Source: Paenibacillus illinoisensis NBRC 15959 (GTDB taxonomy: Bacteria; Bacillota; Bacilli; Paenibacillales; Paenibacillaceae). From it: DNA of 64,000 bases. A program made the translations under genes and the position numbers. Of this stretch, positions 9,107 through 17,128 are shown piece by piece. Each line of letters starts with the position of its first letter. Positions within the stretch are counted from its first letter, which is position 1. The notes under the pieces are model-generated. The model searched no databases and was not told the DNA's origin. It worked only from the letters and a program-made list of their open reading frames with translations. The DNA lies in NCBI RefSeq assembly GCF_004000925.1, contig NZ_BIME01000002.1:558001-622000 (forward strand). The letters are read 5' to 3'.

Positions 9107-9133
9107 TTGACAGTATATTGGTTTTGTGATAAT
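9107..9133 (+). promoter_or_regulatory. Promoter of the flavoprotein-ferredoxin transporter operon
   Basis: TTGACA (9107-9112) is followed by GATAAT (9128-9133, 15-base spacer) or TAATTT (9130-9135, 17-base spacer). Just downstream lies AATTCCAATTT (9145-9155). Its reverse complement contains TTGGAATT, which resembles, from memory, part of the Bacillus CymR cysteine-repressor site; I hold that only weakly. Confidence 0.5.
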
Positions 9134-9187
9134 TTAAATTTCATAATTCCAATTTGTTTACTATGAATAATGACCGACTGTTTCTAC

Positions 9188-9233
9188 AGAGGTATTGCGA
9201 ATGTGTCCATTCTGCAATGCCTCTATTTTTTTT
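9188..9233 (+). terminator. Leader terminator/attenuator ahead of the sulfur operon
   Basis: AGAGGTATTGC (9188-9198) pairs with GCAATGCCTCT (9214-9224) with one G-U pair. Inside it GAATG (9199-9203) pairs with CATTC (9208-9212). The 16-pair hairpin ends in A plus eight T residues (9226-9233), a textbook intrinsic terminator. No plus-strand gene lies upstream, and the first operon gene starts 28 bases later. It therefore sits in the operon's own 5' leader, as an attenuator or as the end of a short leader RNA. A reading frame from ATG 9163 runs through the 5' arm and places two Cys codons (9196 and 9202) in the stem. Confidence 0.75.
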
Positions 9234-9261
9234 ATCCATATGGTATGAAGGAGGGCTCAAG

Positions 9262-10038
9262 GTGGGAAAAGAGCTGCTGTCTATCGTGAATCTAAATAAA
9301 CGTTTTGAGTCTGCTGGGGGTCATGTTCAAGCCCTCTATAATGTCGATCTCGATGTCCAAGAAGGTGAATTTATTACAGTCATCGGCCCCAGCGGCTGCG
9401 GTAAAAGTACATTATTACGTATCGTTGCAGGTCTGGATCGTGGATTCACTGGCAGCGTCACTCTGGGAGGGGAGGAAATTGGCGGTCCGGGGATTGATAA
9501 AGGTTTTATTTTTCAGGAGCATCGTCTTTTTCCCTGGCTTACCGTTGAGAAGAATATCGCCTCCGATTTACCTTTAGGGAACAAAGAGGTCAGACGGAAA
9601 GTGGATGAGTTGATCGATCTGGTAAAGCTCAATGGCTTTGAGAAATCTTATCCCCGTGAGCTCTCAGGTGGAATGGCCCAGCGGGTGGCAATCGCGCGTG
9701 CACTTCTGCGGAATCCGAAAATTCTACTTCTGGATGAACCCTTTGGTGCCTTGGATGCATTCACTAGAGCACATATGCAGACGGTATTACTAGACATTTG
9801 GCGAGCTAATAAAACAACCATGATTTTTGTGACACATGATATTGATGAAGCTGTGTTCTTGGGTAACCGGGTCGTGATTCTAGAGCCTCGTCCCGGGAAA
9901 ATACGAAAAATTGTGCCCATCGATTTACCCTATCCACGCAAAAAAACAACGACTTCCTTTCAGGAGCTTCGCTTGAAGGTGTTGAACTATTTTGAGAAAG
10001 TAGATGATCTGGAGCTTACGGACGGAGCAGGAATATAA
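9262..10038 (+). CDS. ABC transporter ATP-binding protein, SsuB/TauB type
   Basis: 258 residues with Walker [24 protein letters not shown], signature [23 protein letters not shown] and THDIDEA. It closely resembles the ATPase at 3526-4290. The start is GTG 9262, 7 bases after AAGGAGGG. The frame stays open upstream to 9154, but that part runs through the leader terminator and is not expected in the protein. It is first gene of an eight-gene operon to 16920 and energises the two permeases that follow. Confidence 0.92.
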   Translation: MGKELLSIVNLNKRFESAGGHVQALYNVDLDVQEGEFITVIGPSGCGKSTLLRIVAGLDRGFTGSVTLGGEEIGGPGIDKGFIFQEHRLFPWLTVEKNIASDLPLGNKEVRRKVDELIDLVKLNGFEKSYPRELSGGMAQRVAIARALLRNPKILLLDEPFGALDAFTRAHMQTVLLDIWRANKTTMIFVTHDIDEAVFLGNRVVILEPRPGKIRKIVPIDLPYPRKKTTTSFQELRLKVLNYFEKVDDLELTDGAGI

Positions 10039-10059
10039 AATATGTTGACCATACCCATG

Positions 10060-10107
10060 GAGACTTTCGAAAGATATTAACATTCGGGAGTCTCTTTCTG
10101 TTTGTTT
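10060..10107 (+). terminator. Intercistronic hairpin with T-rich tail (partial terminator)
   Basis: GAGACTTTCGAA (10060-10071) pairs with TTCGGGAGTCTC (10083-10094) with two G-U pairs and an 11-base loop. TTTCTGTTTGTTT follows. It lies between ATPase and first permease genes of one operon, so it probably attenuates or protects transcript segments rather than ending transcription fully. Confidence 0.5.
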
Positions 10108-10141
10108 AACGGGTTGCAAAGCTAAAAAAAGGTGGATGCAG

Positions 10142-10948
10142 ATGATGACAAATCGGCCTGTGGCCATAAGAACTTCCGGACGTCCCGGAAAGGTAGAGAA
10201 GCTAGGGCTTGGTCTTTTGCTCCCAGTCAGCGTACTGATTGTGTGGCAGATCCTCGGGCACTATGGTGTGATTTCGGAAATGCTTTTTCCCACACCTTAT
10301 ACCATTGCTGAATCTTTTGTAACCTTGGCTGCTTCAGGTGATTTATGGTCGAATTTTAGGATTAGTTTGGTCAGAGCTCTGTCTGGATTTCTGTTGGGCG
10401 GTGGGCTTGGTCTCCTATTCGGCATCCTTGTAGGATTGTTCCGCAGATCCGAGAAGTTACTAGATCCCTCATTGCAAATGATTCGCATGATACCGAGTCT
10501 GGCGGTAGTACCGTTGTTTATTCTATGGTTCGGGATTGGTGAGGAGTCGAAGGTGCTGTTGATTGCTAAAGGCGCTTTTTTTCCACTCTATATTAATACA
10601 TTCATGGGCATTCGCGGCGTGGATAACAAGCTCTTTGAAGTTTCCCGGGTGCTTGGTTTCAGTCGTATGAAGCAGATCGGTACACTGGTATTTCCAGCAG
10701 CGCTGCCAAACATTATTCTCGGTCTACGTCTTTCCCTGGGACTCTCCTGGCTGGGCTTGGTTGTGGCAGAGCTGATCGCTTCTACCTCCGGTATCGGCTA
10801 TATGATGTCCGATGCTCGTCAATTCGCAGATACTCCTGTGGTGTTCGTAGGGATTATTATTTTCGCCGCAGCAGGGTTGGTAAGTGATTCCATTGTTCGT
10901 TACATTGAACGGCGGCTGTTGAGATGGCAAGACAGTTACAGTGGATAA
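10142..10948 (+). CDS. ABC transporter permease 1, SsuC/TauC type
   Basis: 268-residue permease with about six membrane segments. The coupling motif is near FEVSRVLGFSRMKQIGTLVFPAALPN. AAAAGGTGG precedes ATG 10142 by 6 bases; the earlier ATG 10136 touches the ribosome site. It is followed closely by a second related permease, so the channel may be a heterodimer, unlike the usual Ssu arrangement with one permease gene. Confidence 0.9.
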   Translation: MMTNRPVAIRTSGRPGKVEKLGLGLLLPVSVLIVWQILGHYGVISEMLFPTPYTIAESFVTLAASGDLWSNFRISLVRALSGFLLGGGLGLLFGILVGLFRRSEKLLDPSLQMIRMIPSLAVVPLFILWFGIGEESKVLLIAKGAFFPLYINTFMGIRGVDNKLFEVSRVLGFSRMKQIGTLVFPAALPNIILGLRLSLGLSWLGLVVAELIASTSGIGYMMSDARQFADTPVVFVGIIIFAAAGLVSDSIVRYIERRLLRWQDSYSG

Positions 10949-10983
10949 CATTGAATACTCATTAAACGATGGGAGGGTACGAC

Positions 10984-11871
10984 GTGAGTGATGGAGGAGA
11001 AGCGACTATTAAGAGCACTTCCAAGTCTAGAGAAACACCGAATAGCAGGGATATCGTTTCTAGGTCCATTCAGTTATCGAGGAAACCTCTTGCTCCTGCA
11101 GCATGGAGACCTATCTTAACGGATTGGGGAACAGGTGCAATTATTCCGGTGATGACGATAGTCCTTTGGCAACTTGCGGGAAGTATGGGGTGGGTCTCAG
11201 CAACGTTTCTGCCGACTCCGCTGTCCATAGCGAGAGCTTTTACCGACCTTTTGGTTAGCGGAGAGTTAATCCATCATATGGGTGTAAGCATGGGGAGAGC
11301 GGGAATCGGATTTCTTATCGGAGGTGTTCTGGGTCTCGTATTTGGTATATTGACAGGCTTGTTTCGGAGTGTGGAATATGTGCTTGATCCAAGCGTACAG
11401 GTACTGAGGCTTGTTCCCCATCTAGCCATAGCGCCACTGATTATTCTGTGGTTCGGATTTGGGGAGGTCTCCAAAATTGCAATAATTATGACAGGCTCCT
11501 TTTTCCCGCTTTATATTAATACGTTTATGGGCATCCGGAATATAGACAACAAGCTGTTCGAGGTGGCTCGTGTGCTGGGCTTCAGCCCTTACCAGAAACT
11601 CAGGAGGCTAATATTACCTGCAGCACTACCTGGAATTCTATTAGGGTTACGGTTGTCGCTGGCTGTAGCCTGGATCGGTTTAGTTGTCGCTGAACTGATT
11701 GGTTCACAGTCGGGCATCGGATTCCTTATCAATGAGGCGAAGCAGAATTCGAATACGGAGATTGTATTTGTAGGCATTATTATTTTCGCTATTGTTGGAA
11801 AGCTGATCGATTCGCTGTTCCGTATTATTGAACGCAAGTTTCTGTTCTGGCGCGAAAGTTACAAAGGATAA
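10984..11871 (+). CDS. ABC transporter permease 2, SsuC/TauC type
   Basis: 295 residues, paralogous to the permease at 10142 and to that at 2670. It has an N-terminal polar extension of about 40 residues rich in Ser/Arg, then about six membrane segments and FEVARVLGFSPYQKLRRLILPAALPG. I choose GTG 10984, 6 bases after GGGAGGG; the ATG at 10969 lies inside the ribosome site. The flavoprotein gene begins 25 bases later. Confidence 0.9.
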   Translation: MSDGGEATIKSTSKSRETPNSRDIVSRSIQLSRKPLAPAAWRPILTDWGTGAIIPVMTIVLWQLAGSMGWVSATFLPTPLSIARAFTDLLVSGELIHHMGVSMGRAGIGFLIGGVLGLVFGILTGLFRSVEYVLDPSVQVLRLVPHLAIAPLIILWFGFGEVSKIAIIMTGSFFPLYINTFMGIRNIDNKLFEVARVLGFSPYQKLRRLILPAALPGILLGLRLSLAVAWIGLVVAELIGSQSGIGFLINEAKQNSNTEIVFVGIIIFAIVGKLIDSLFRIIERKFLFWRESYKG

Positions 11872-11896
11872 CCCAATTTGAGGAGGTCTTGAACAT

Positions 11897-13504
11897 ATGA
11901 GTGGACTCGTACAAAAAGAATCGGTGAACTTGGTAACTGATGTGCTCGTTATAGGGGGCGGACCTGCAGGAACATGGGCAGCTCTAACCGCTTCAGCAAA
12001 GGGAGCCAAGGTAGTGCTGGCAGATAAAGGGTATTGCGGTTCGAGTGGTGCAACGGCTCCATCAGGAACGGGAGTCTGGTATGTGAAGCCGGATGAGAAG
12101 CTTCGGGAGGAAGCCAAGGCAAGTCGTTACGCACTAGGCGGCCAGCTGGCTGAAGCTCGCTGGATGGACCGAGTACTGGACCGTACCTATGCCAATATGA
12201 ATAAGCTTGGTGTTTCCGGTTATCCATTTCCATTAGATGAGCAAGGCAATCAGCACCGTAGAGGTCTCCAAGGGCCAGAATATATGAAATTAATGCGTAA
12301 GCTGGTAAAAAAAGCGGGCGTAAAAATCTTGGATCACAGCCCCGCCTTGGAGCTCTTGGCAGATGAGCATGGTGTAGCTGGAGCGGCCGGAGTCCATACA
12401 CAGAGCGGCGAGACCTGGAACGTTCGAGCGGGGGCTGTCGTTATTGCTACCGGAGGCTGCGCCTTTTTAAGTAAAGCGCTCGGCTGCAACGTACTGACCG
12501 GTGATGGTTATCTGTTTGCTGCTGAGGCGGGAGCAAGTTTGTCAGGTATGGAATTCTCCAATGCCTATGCAATTTGCCCTACGTTCTCCTCGGTGACCAA
12601 GACGGCGTATTACAGCTATGCCAGCTTTTATTATGAGGATGGAAGTATTGTGGAAGGGGCCGGTTCTAAAAAAGGCCGTTCCGTGATTGCTCGAAATCTG
12701 CTGGCGGGCAATCAGGTGTATGCCAAGCTCGATGGAGCGCCTGAGGATCTAAGACCACTTCTACGGGTGGCTCAGACAAACTTCTTCCTGCCCTTTGACC
12801 GACAAGGAATTGACCCGTTCAAGGACTTGTTCCCGGTAACCTTGCGGCTCGAAGGAACGGTTCGCGGAACGGGTGGTATCCATGTTACTGACGAGAGCTG
12901 CGGCACTGGCGTTCCCGGTCTGTACGCTGCAGGGGATGCCGCCACCCGTGAGCTGATCTGTGGTGGATTCACTGGTGGAGGCAGTCATAATGCAGCCTGG
13001 GCGATGTCTTCCGGTTCGTTTGCTGGAGAAGGGGCTGCCGACTATGTACAGAGCCTTGGTTCACATGCCGCACAGCGCAATCCGGTAGGGTTATCTTCTT
13101 CACCATTAGTGCATCAAGAAGTGAAATCGGGAGTTGCTGCCAGAACGGCAGAGTACGTATCTGCTGTGCAGGCTGAAGTGAAACCGTATGACATCAATTT
13201 ATTTCGAACGGACCAAGGGTTAACCTCTTCTTTAGGTCGTCTGGATGAACTGTGGAAAGAACAACGTAACCGCGAAATTCAGCGTACACCCGAAGGAGTC
13301 AAAGCGCGCGAAGCAGAAGCCATGACCGCTACAGCGCGCTGGATGTACAGTTCTGCACTTGCTCGTACAGAGACGAGAGGTATGCATAAGCGGGAGGACT
13401 TTAAGGATACAGATCCTGGGCAGCATCATCGTTTGATTAGCGGCGGATTGGATCAAGTATGGGTGAAAACGGAAGCCGTAGCCAAGGAGGGTGTCCTATC
13501 GTGA
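11897..13504 (+). CDS. AprA/fumarate-reductase-like flavoprotein, copy 1
   Basis: 535-residue FAD protein of the SdhA/FrdA/AprA/NadB superfamily. The dinucleotide motif G20-G-G-P-A-G25 lies near the N-terminus and GLYAAGDAATRE near the C-terminal FAD region. At the position where SdhA/FrdA carries the FAD-linking His there is GSSGATAPSGTGV, so FAD is probably non-covalent, as in AprA. The capping-domain block is R323-G-T-G-G-I328 in LRLEGTVRGTGGI, unlike the HPTxxxGGI of fumarate reductases, so the substrate differs. AGGAGG precedes ATG. Its stop overlaps the ferredoxin start (GTGA), so the two are made together and probably form an alpha-beta complex. The reaction is unknown; reductive or oxidative chemistry on an imported sulfur compound is inferred from the operon. 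Confidence 0.85.
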   Translation: MSGLVQKESVNLVTDVLVIGGGPAGTWAALTASAKGAKVVLADKGYCGSSGATAPSGTGVWYVKPDEKLREEAKASRYALGGQLAEARWMDRVLDRTYANMNKLGVSGYPFPLDEQGNQHRRGLQGPEYMKLMRKLVKKAGVKILDHSPALELLADEHGVAGAAGVHTQSGETWNVRAGAVVIATGGCAFLSKALGCNVLTGDGYLFAAEAGASLSGMEFSNAYAICPTFSSVTKTAYYSYASFYYEDGSIVEGAGSKKGRSVIARNLLAGNQVYAKLDGAPEDLRPLLRVAQTNFFLPFDRQGIDPFKDLFPVTLRLEGTVRGTGGIHVTDESCGTGVPGLYAAGDAATRELICGGFTGGGSHNAAWAMSSGSFAGEGAADYVQSLGSHAAQRNPVGLSSSPLVHQEVKSGVAARTAEYVSAVQAEVKPYDINLFRTDQGLTSSLGRLDELWKEQRNREIQRTPEGVKAREAEAMTATARWMYSSALARTETRGMHKREDFKDTDPGQHHRLISGGLDQVWVKTEAVAKEGVLS

Positions 13505-13833
13505 TTGAGGTTATCAGTGCCGCCAGATGTGTAGAGTGCAACCAATGTGTATCTGTCTGCCCGACCAATGTTTTCGATCGTGTGGAAGATGGTATACCTG
13601 TTATTGCTAGGCAGAGCGATTGCCAGACCTGTTTCATGTGTGAACTATATTGTCCGGTAGATGCACTCTACGTTGCACCAGATTCGGAGAATATTGTGGG
13701 AGTAACCGAGGCAGCACTTGAGAAGCAGGGGCTTCTTGGTGGTTACCGTGAAAAAGTAGGCTGGGGTAAAGGCAGACAACCGGTGGCAAGTCACGATTAT
13801 ATGTACAAATTGTCGTTAAGGGCAGGCTTCTAA
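13501..13833 (+). CDS. Two-cluster [4Fe-4S] ferredoxin subunit, AprB-like, copy 1
   Basis: 110 residues with two complete cluster motifs: C10-x2-C13-x2-C16-x3-C20-P and C41-x2-C44-x2-C47-x3-C51-P. A C-terminal tail of about 55 residues has no cysteines, an arrangement like the beta subunit of APS reductase. GTG 13501 overlaps the flavoprotein TGA and follows AAGGAGGG. It probably carries electrons to or from the FAD of the preceding protein; the external donor is not encoded nearby. Confidence 0.88.
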   Translation: MIEVISAARCVECNQCVSVCPTNVFDRVEDGIPVIARQSDCQTCFMCELYCPVDALYVAPDSENIVGVTEAALEKQGLLGGYREKVGWGKGRQPVASHDYMYKLSLRAGF

Positions 13834-13880
13834 TCTTAATTTCTTGATGAAATAACACACATATACGAGGGGGAGAAACC

Positions 13881-14936
13881 ATGAAACGAGTGTACAAAGA
13901 GAAGGAAGTTAAACACTCCAAAAAGCTTCGATTGGCAATTTTAACTACCATTATGATGCTAATGCTGGTGCTGCAAGCTTGCAATAACACGGAGGGGAAT
14001 GGGGCTTCTGCATCAGGTGGTGCTAATACCGGCAAGGCTGGAGAAGAGTCAACAAGTAATGTTCCGCCAGTATTGAATTACGGTTTTATCGGCTCCAACA
14101 AACTGAATGTACCGAGCGGTGCTGAGGGATGGGGCTTGTACAAAGGGATTATTCAAGAAGAATTAAAGAAACATGGGATTACCGAAGTGAAACTTACAGG
14201 CTTTCCAAACGGTCCAGATCAGACAGAATCTTTGATCAGCGGTAGGCTGGATATCGGCAGTCTTGGAGACACGCCAGCCATTATCGCCTATGCTTCCGGA
14301 GCTAAGACTCGCCTGATTTCACAATCGTCGACGAATTCCATTGGCTATTTAATCGGTAAGAAGGATGGTCCCAAGACGGTGAAAGATTTGGAAGGCAAAA
14401 CGATTGCTATTCAAAAAGGATCCTTCATGCACCGTTATGTTGTCGGATTACTCCAAGAAGAAGGTGTAACTGACTATAAACTCGTGCATATGCTCATTCC
14501 TGATGCTACAGCTGCCTTGGCTCGTGGAGATGTAGATGCTACGACCAATTTGGGTGTCCCAGCCCTAAAGTTACTTGATCAAGGCTACACTCACTTAGAC
14601 GATGCTTCGAAGCATCCCAACCTCCTTGGAACTAGCGCAACTGTCGTGTCCGAGGATTATCTAACGAAATTTCCTGACTTTCCGAAGGTGTGGAACGAAG
14701 CCCGTGAGAAAGCTTTGGCGGACTTGAAGCAGCATGAGGATGAGTATTATCAATTTCTAGCTGAGATTGGAGATACGACTCCTGAACTGGCGAAGCAAGT
14801 GAATCCGATTAGTGATATCAAAGATACCGCGTTCACTGATGAAGGAATTAAGCTGCTGGAGGGCACCAAAAACTTTCTGTATAAAGAGAAGTTAGCGAAA
14901 AAAGACTTCAATATCAGCGACTGGCAGCTGAAATAA
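13881..14936 (+). CDS. Aliphatic-sulfonate-type ABC substrate-binding lipoprotein
   Basis: 351 residues. The signal peptide ends in the lipobox LQAC-NN. The mature protein has the SsuA/TauA-like block ESLISGRLDIGSLGDTPAI and DLEGKTIAIQKGSFMHRYV. GGGGGAG precedes the ATG. It lies between the two flavoprotein-ferredoxin pairs, and is the only binding protein for the ATPase and two permeases at the head of the operon. The ligand is inferred to be an organosulfur compound from family resemblance only. Confidence 0.9.
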   Translation: MKRVYKEKEVKHSKKLRLAILTTIMMLMLVLQACNNTEGNGASASGGANTGKAGEESTSNVPPVLNYGFIGSNKLNVPSGAEGWGLYKGIIQEELKKHGITEVKLTGFPNGPDQTESLISGRLDIGSLGDTPAIIAYASGAKTRLISQSSTNSIGYLIGKKDGPKTVKDLEGKTIAIQKGSFMHRYVVGLLQEEGVTDYKLVHMLIPDATAALARGDVDATTNLGVPALKLLDQGYTHLDDASKHPNLLGTSATVVSEDYLTKFPDFPKVWNEAREKALADLKQHEDEYYQFLAEIGDTTPELAKQVNPISDIKDTAFTDEGIKLLEGTKNFLYKEKLAKKDFNISDWQLK

Positions 14937-14971
14937 GGAAGATGGAAAGCATGAATTCAAGGGGGAATGAA

Positions 14972-16582
14972 ATGTCGCAGCTCCAGAAGGAAATGACTGT
15001 GGATGTTCTCGTTCTTGGCGGAGGTCCGGCAGGCGCGTGGGCGGCATGGAGTGCAGCGTCGCAGGGTGCAAGGGTAGTTCTAGCTGATAAGGGTTACTTG
15101 GGCACCAGTGGTGCAACTGCACCCGGTGGGACAACCTTGCTTGTTATTCCACCGATTGCGGAGCTGAGAGAACAGGCGGTTCAGTCCAGATTAAAGGCCG
15201 GTGGATATTTATCGGAGAATGTTTGGATTCACCGTGTACTCGATCAAGTAGAACAGAATCTGGCTTTGGTGGAGCAGTGGGGTTATCCTTTTCCAAAGGA
15301 TACGGAAGGAAAATCCTTACGCACCCATTTGCACGGACCAGAATACATGCGAATGATGAGACGTGTTGTGCGCAAAGCAGGAGTTACTATTCTGGATCAG
15401 TCACCAGCACTTGAACTGTTACAGGATGAACATGGTGTAGGAGGCGCACGTGGAATTGACCGTCTGACAGGAAAGACATGGGAAGTAAAAGCCAACGCTG
15501 TTGTGATGGCTACCGGAGGGTGTGCTTTTCTCAGCAAGGGCCTTGGCTGCAACGTGCTAACGGGGGAAGGGCTGCTGATGTCCGCTGAGGCAGGTGCCGA
15601 CCTGTCAGGAATGGAGTTCAGTCGCCAGTACGCACCAAGCTTTGCCGATGGAACCGTAACACGCGGACGGATGCTGGCTTGGGCAACACTGTATGACGCG
15701 GATGGTCAACCGCTGCTAAAAGGAGATCGGACCTTTGGCAGTATTCCTGAACTGATGCTGAAAGGTGCAGTCTATGCTTCGTTGGATCTGGCAGATACTG
15801 CGGAGAAACAGGATTTTCTGCGCAAAGCGCATCCGATTTTCTTTATGCCGCTGGAGCGGGCGGGAATTGATGCATTTAAACATAAATTCCCGCTTACCCT
15901 GCGCTATGAGGGCACGATGCGAGGAACTGGAGGGCTGCGCATAACCGGGATGGATTGCCAGACGACTGTGCCTGGACTCTATGCGGCGGGTGATGCTGCA
16001 TCTCGCGAGAAAGTGACCGGCGCCATCTCCGGCGGCGGGGCTTATAATGCTTCTTGGGCCATATGTAGCGGAAGCTGGGCAGGGCAGGGAGCTGCCGGAT
16101 ATGCACTTTCCTGCCGAGGGCAGGCGGGCAGCCGCAACCTTAATGCAGCGGGACGCTATGGCCTTGCGGCTGGGGCCAACAGCTCAGACACACTTGAGGT
16201 GAAGCCGCTCATCACGGCGATCCAGCGTGAAATCTTGCCGCTGCAGATCAATTATTTCCGCAGCGAGCCGGTCATTTCCTCCGCCTTGAAGCGGCTGGAT
16301 GCCTTGAAGCCCTGCTTGAACCAGCAAGTTCCTACCACGGTTCAGGGCATTGTTCGGGCACGCGAAGCAGCAGCTATGCTTACGGTCGGCAGGTGGATGT
16401 ATACCGCCGCTCTCGCCCGAAAGGAAACACGCGGTCTTCAAAAGCTGGCGGAATATCCGGAGCTCGACCCGGAACAAACCCATCGGTTGATAATATCCGG
16501 TATCCAACAAATAAGGATCAGTACGGAGGCCGTGCCTCATGCCTATGAAATAAAGGCAAGAAAGGAGTGGCAGGCTACATGA
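14972..16582 (+). CDS. AprA/fumarate-reductase-like flavoprotein, copy 2
   Basis: 536 residues, colinear paralogue of the protein at 11897. It shares VDVLVLGGGPAGAW, KGYLGTSGATAPGG, ATGGCAFLSKGLGCNVLTG, the EAGADLSGMEFS block and LRYEGTMRGTGGL, then GLYAAGDAASRE. Again no FAD-linking His. I choose ATG 14972 after AAGGGGG because it matches the N-terminus of copy 1; upstream ATGs at 14942 and 14951 are less well placed. The stop overlaps the next start (ATGA). The middle third (around TVTRGRMLAWATLYDADG) differs strongly from copy 1, which suggests different substrates rather than simple redundancy. Confidence 0.84.
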   Translation: MSQLQKEMTVDVLVLGGGPAGAWAAWSAASQGARVVLADKGYLGTSGATAPGGTTLLVIPPIAELREQAVQSRLKAGGYLSENVWIHRVLDQVEQNLALVEQWGYPFPKDTEGKSLRTHLHGPEYMRMMRRVVRKAGVTILDQSPALELLQDEHGVGGARGIDRLTGKTWEVKANAVVMATGGCAFLSKGLGCNVLTGEGLLMSAEAGADLSGMEFSRQYAPSFADGTVTRGRMLAWATLYDADGQPLLKGDRTFGSIPELMLKGAVYASLDLADTAEKQDFLRKAHPIFFMPLERAGIDAFKHKFPLTLRYEGTMRGTGGLRITGMDCQTTVPGLYAAGDAASREKVTGAISGGGAYNASWAICSGSWAGQGAAGYALSCRGQAGSRNLNAAGRYGLAAGANSSDTLEVKPLITAIQREILPLQINYFRSEPVISSALKRLDALKPCLNQQVPTTVQGIVRAREAAAMLTVGRWMYTAALARKETRGLQKLAEYPELDPEQTHRLIISGIQQIRISTEAVPHAYEIKARKEWQAT

Positions 16583-16920
16583 TTGAACTCATCAGTTTGG
16601 AGCGGTGCGTCGGTTGTAAATTGTGTACCAAAGTATGTCCGACAAATGTATTCGAAATGCAAGGCAAGATTCCGGTGATTGCTCGTCAGGAGGATTGCCA
16701 AACCTGTTTTATGTGTGAAGCTTATTGCCCTGTTGATGCACTCTATGTAGCTCCACAGGCAGATCAGCTGATCGGTGTGAATGAGGAGGCTTTAATCCAT
16801 TCAGGTATGCTAGGAAGCTGGCGAGCGGAGATCGGGTGGGGACCAGGAGCTGACGGTTCAATGGCAGAAAGGGATACCACTCCTTACTTTGAAATATTTA
16901 CAGAGCAATACCGCACATAA
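16579..16920 (+). CDS. Two-cluster [4Fe-4S] ferredoxin subunit, AprB-like, copy 2
   Basis: 113 residues, paralogue of the ferredoxin at 13501. The clusters are C10-x2-C13-x2-C16-x3-C20-P and C40-x2-C43-x2-C46-x3-C50-P, with a cysteine-free tail. The start ATG 16579 overlaps the flavoprotein stop and gives the same N-terminus as copy 1 (MIELIS against VIEVIS). It is the last gene of the operon; I see no clear terminator behind it. Confidence 0.88.
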   Translation: MIELISLERCVGCKLCTKVCPTNVFEMQGKIPVIARQEDCQTCFMCEAYCPVDALYVAPQADQLIGVNEEALIHSGMLGSWRAEIGWGPGADGSMAERDTTPYFEIFTEQYRT

Positions 16921-16981
16921 AGGAGTATATAAACCAAGAAATACGGTCGAAACAAGGTGGATTTTTAGGTAAAGTACGCCT

Positions 16982-17011
16982 GCGGGCGGGCGTTGGCAAG
17001 CGCCTTTCCGC
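16982..17011. other. GC-rich imperfect hairpin behind the operon
   Basis: In AT-leaning surroundings a short G+C-rich block can fold: GCGG (16982-16985) with CCGC (17008-17011) and GGCG (16989-16992) with CGCC (17001-17004). No T-tract follows, so it is not a standard terminator. The rest of the 208-base gap shows nothing recognisable. Confidence 0.25.
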
Positions 17012-17128
17012 AAGGTTTCCATCGTGAGGCAGTATTAAAGAAAGCCGGGCTGTGCTGAGAACAGTTCGGAGTCTACATATTATAGAAGCGTATAAATCTA
17101 GATAAAAAGCAGATGCAGATAAATGATC

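Noticed and set aside
9060..9260. S-box (SAM) or T-box riboswitch in the sulfur-operon leader
   Set aside because: The leader before the terminator is only about 50 bases and lacks the S-box kink-turn core and the T-box AGGGTGG element.
9154..9261. N-terminal extension of the ABC ATPase (frame open from TTG 9154)
   Set aside because: It runs through a strong terminator hairpin and lacks a ribosome site, while GTG 9262 has a good one. I keep it only as a possible leader peptide.
1..17000. SsuD/MsuD-type monooxygenase or TauD dioxygenase expected beside the sulfonate importers
   Set aside because: No luciferase-like or Fe(II)/oxoglutarate oxygenase sequence is present on either strand in this part of the window.
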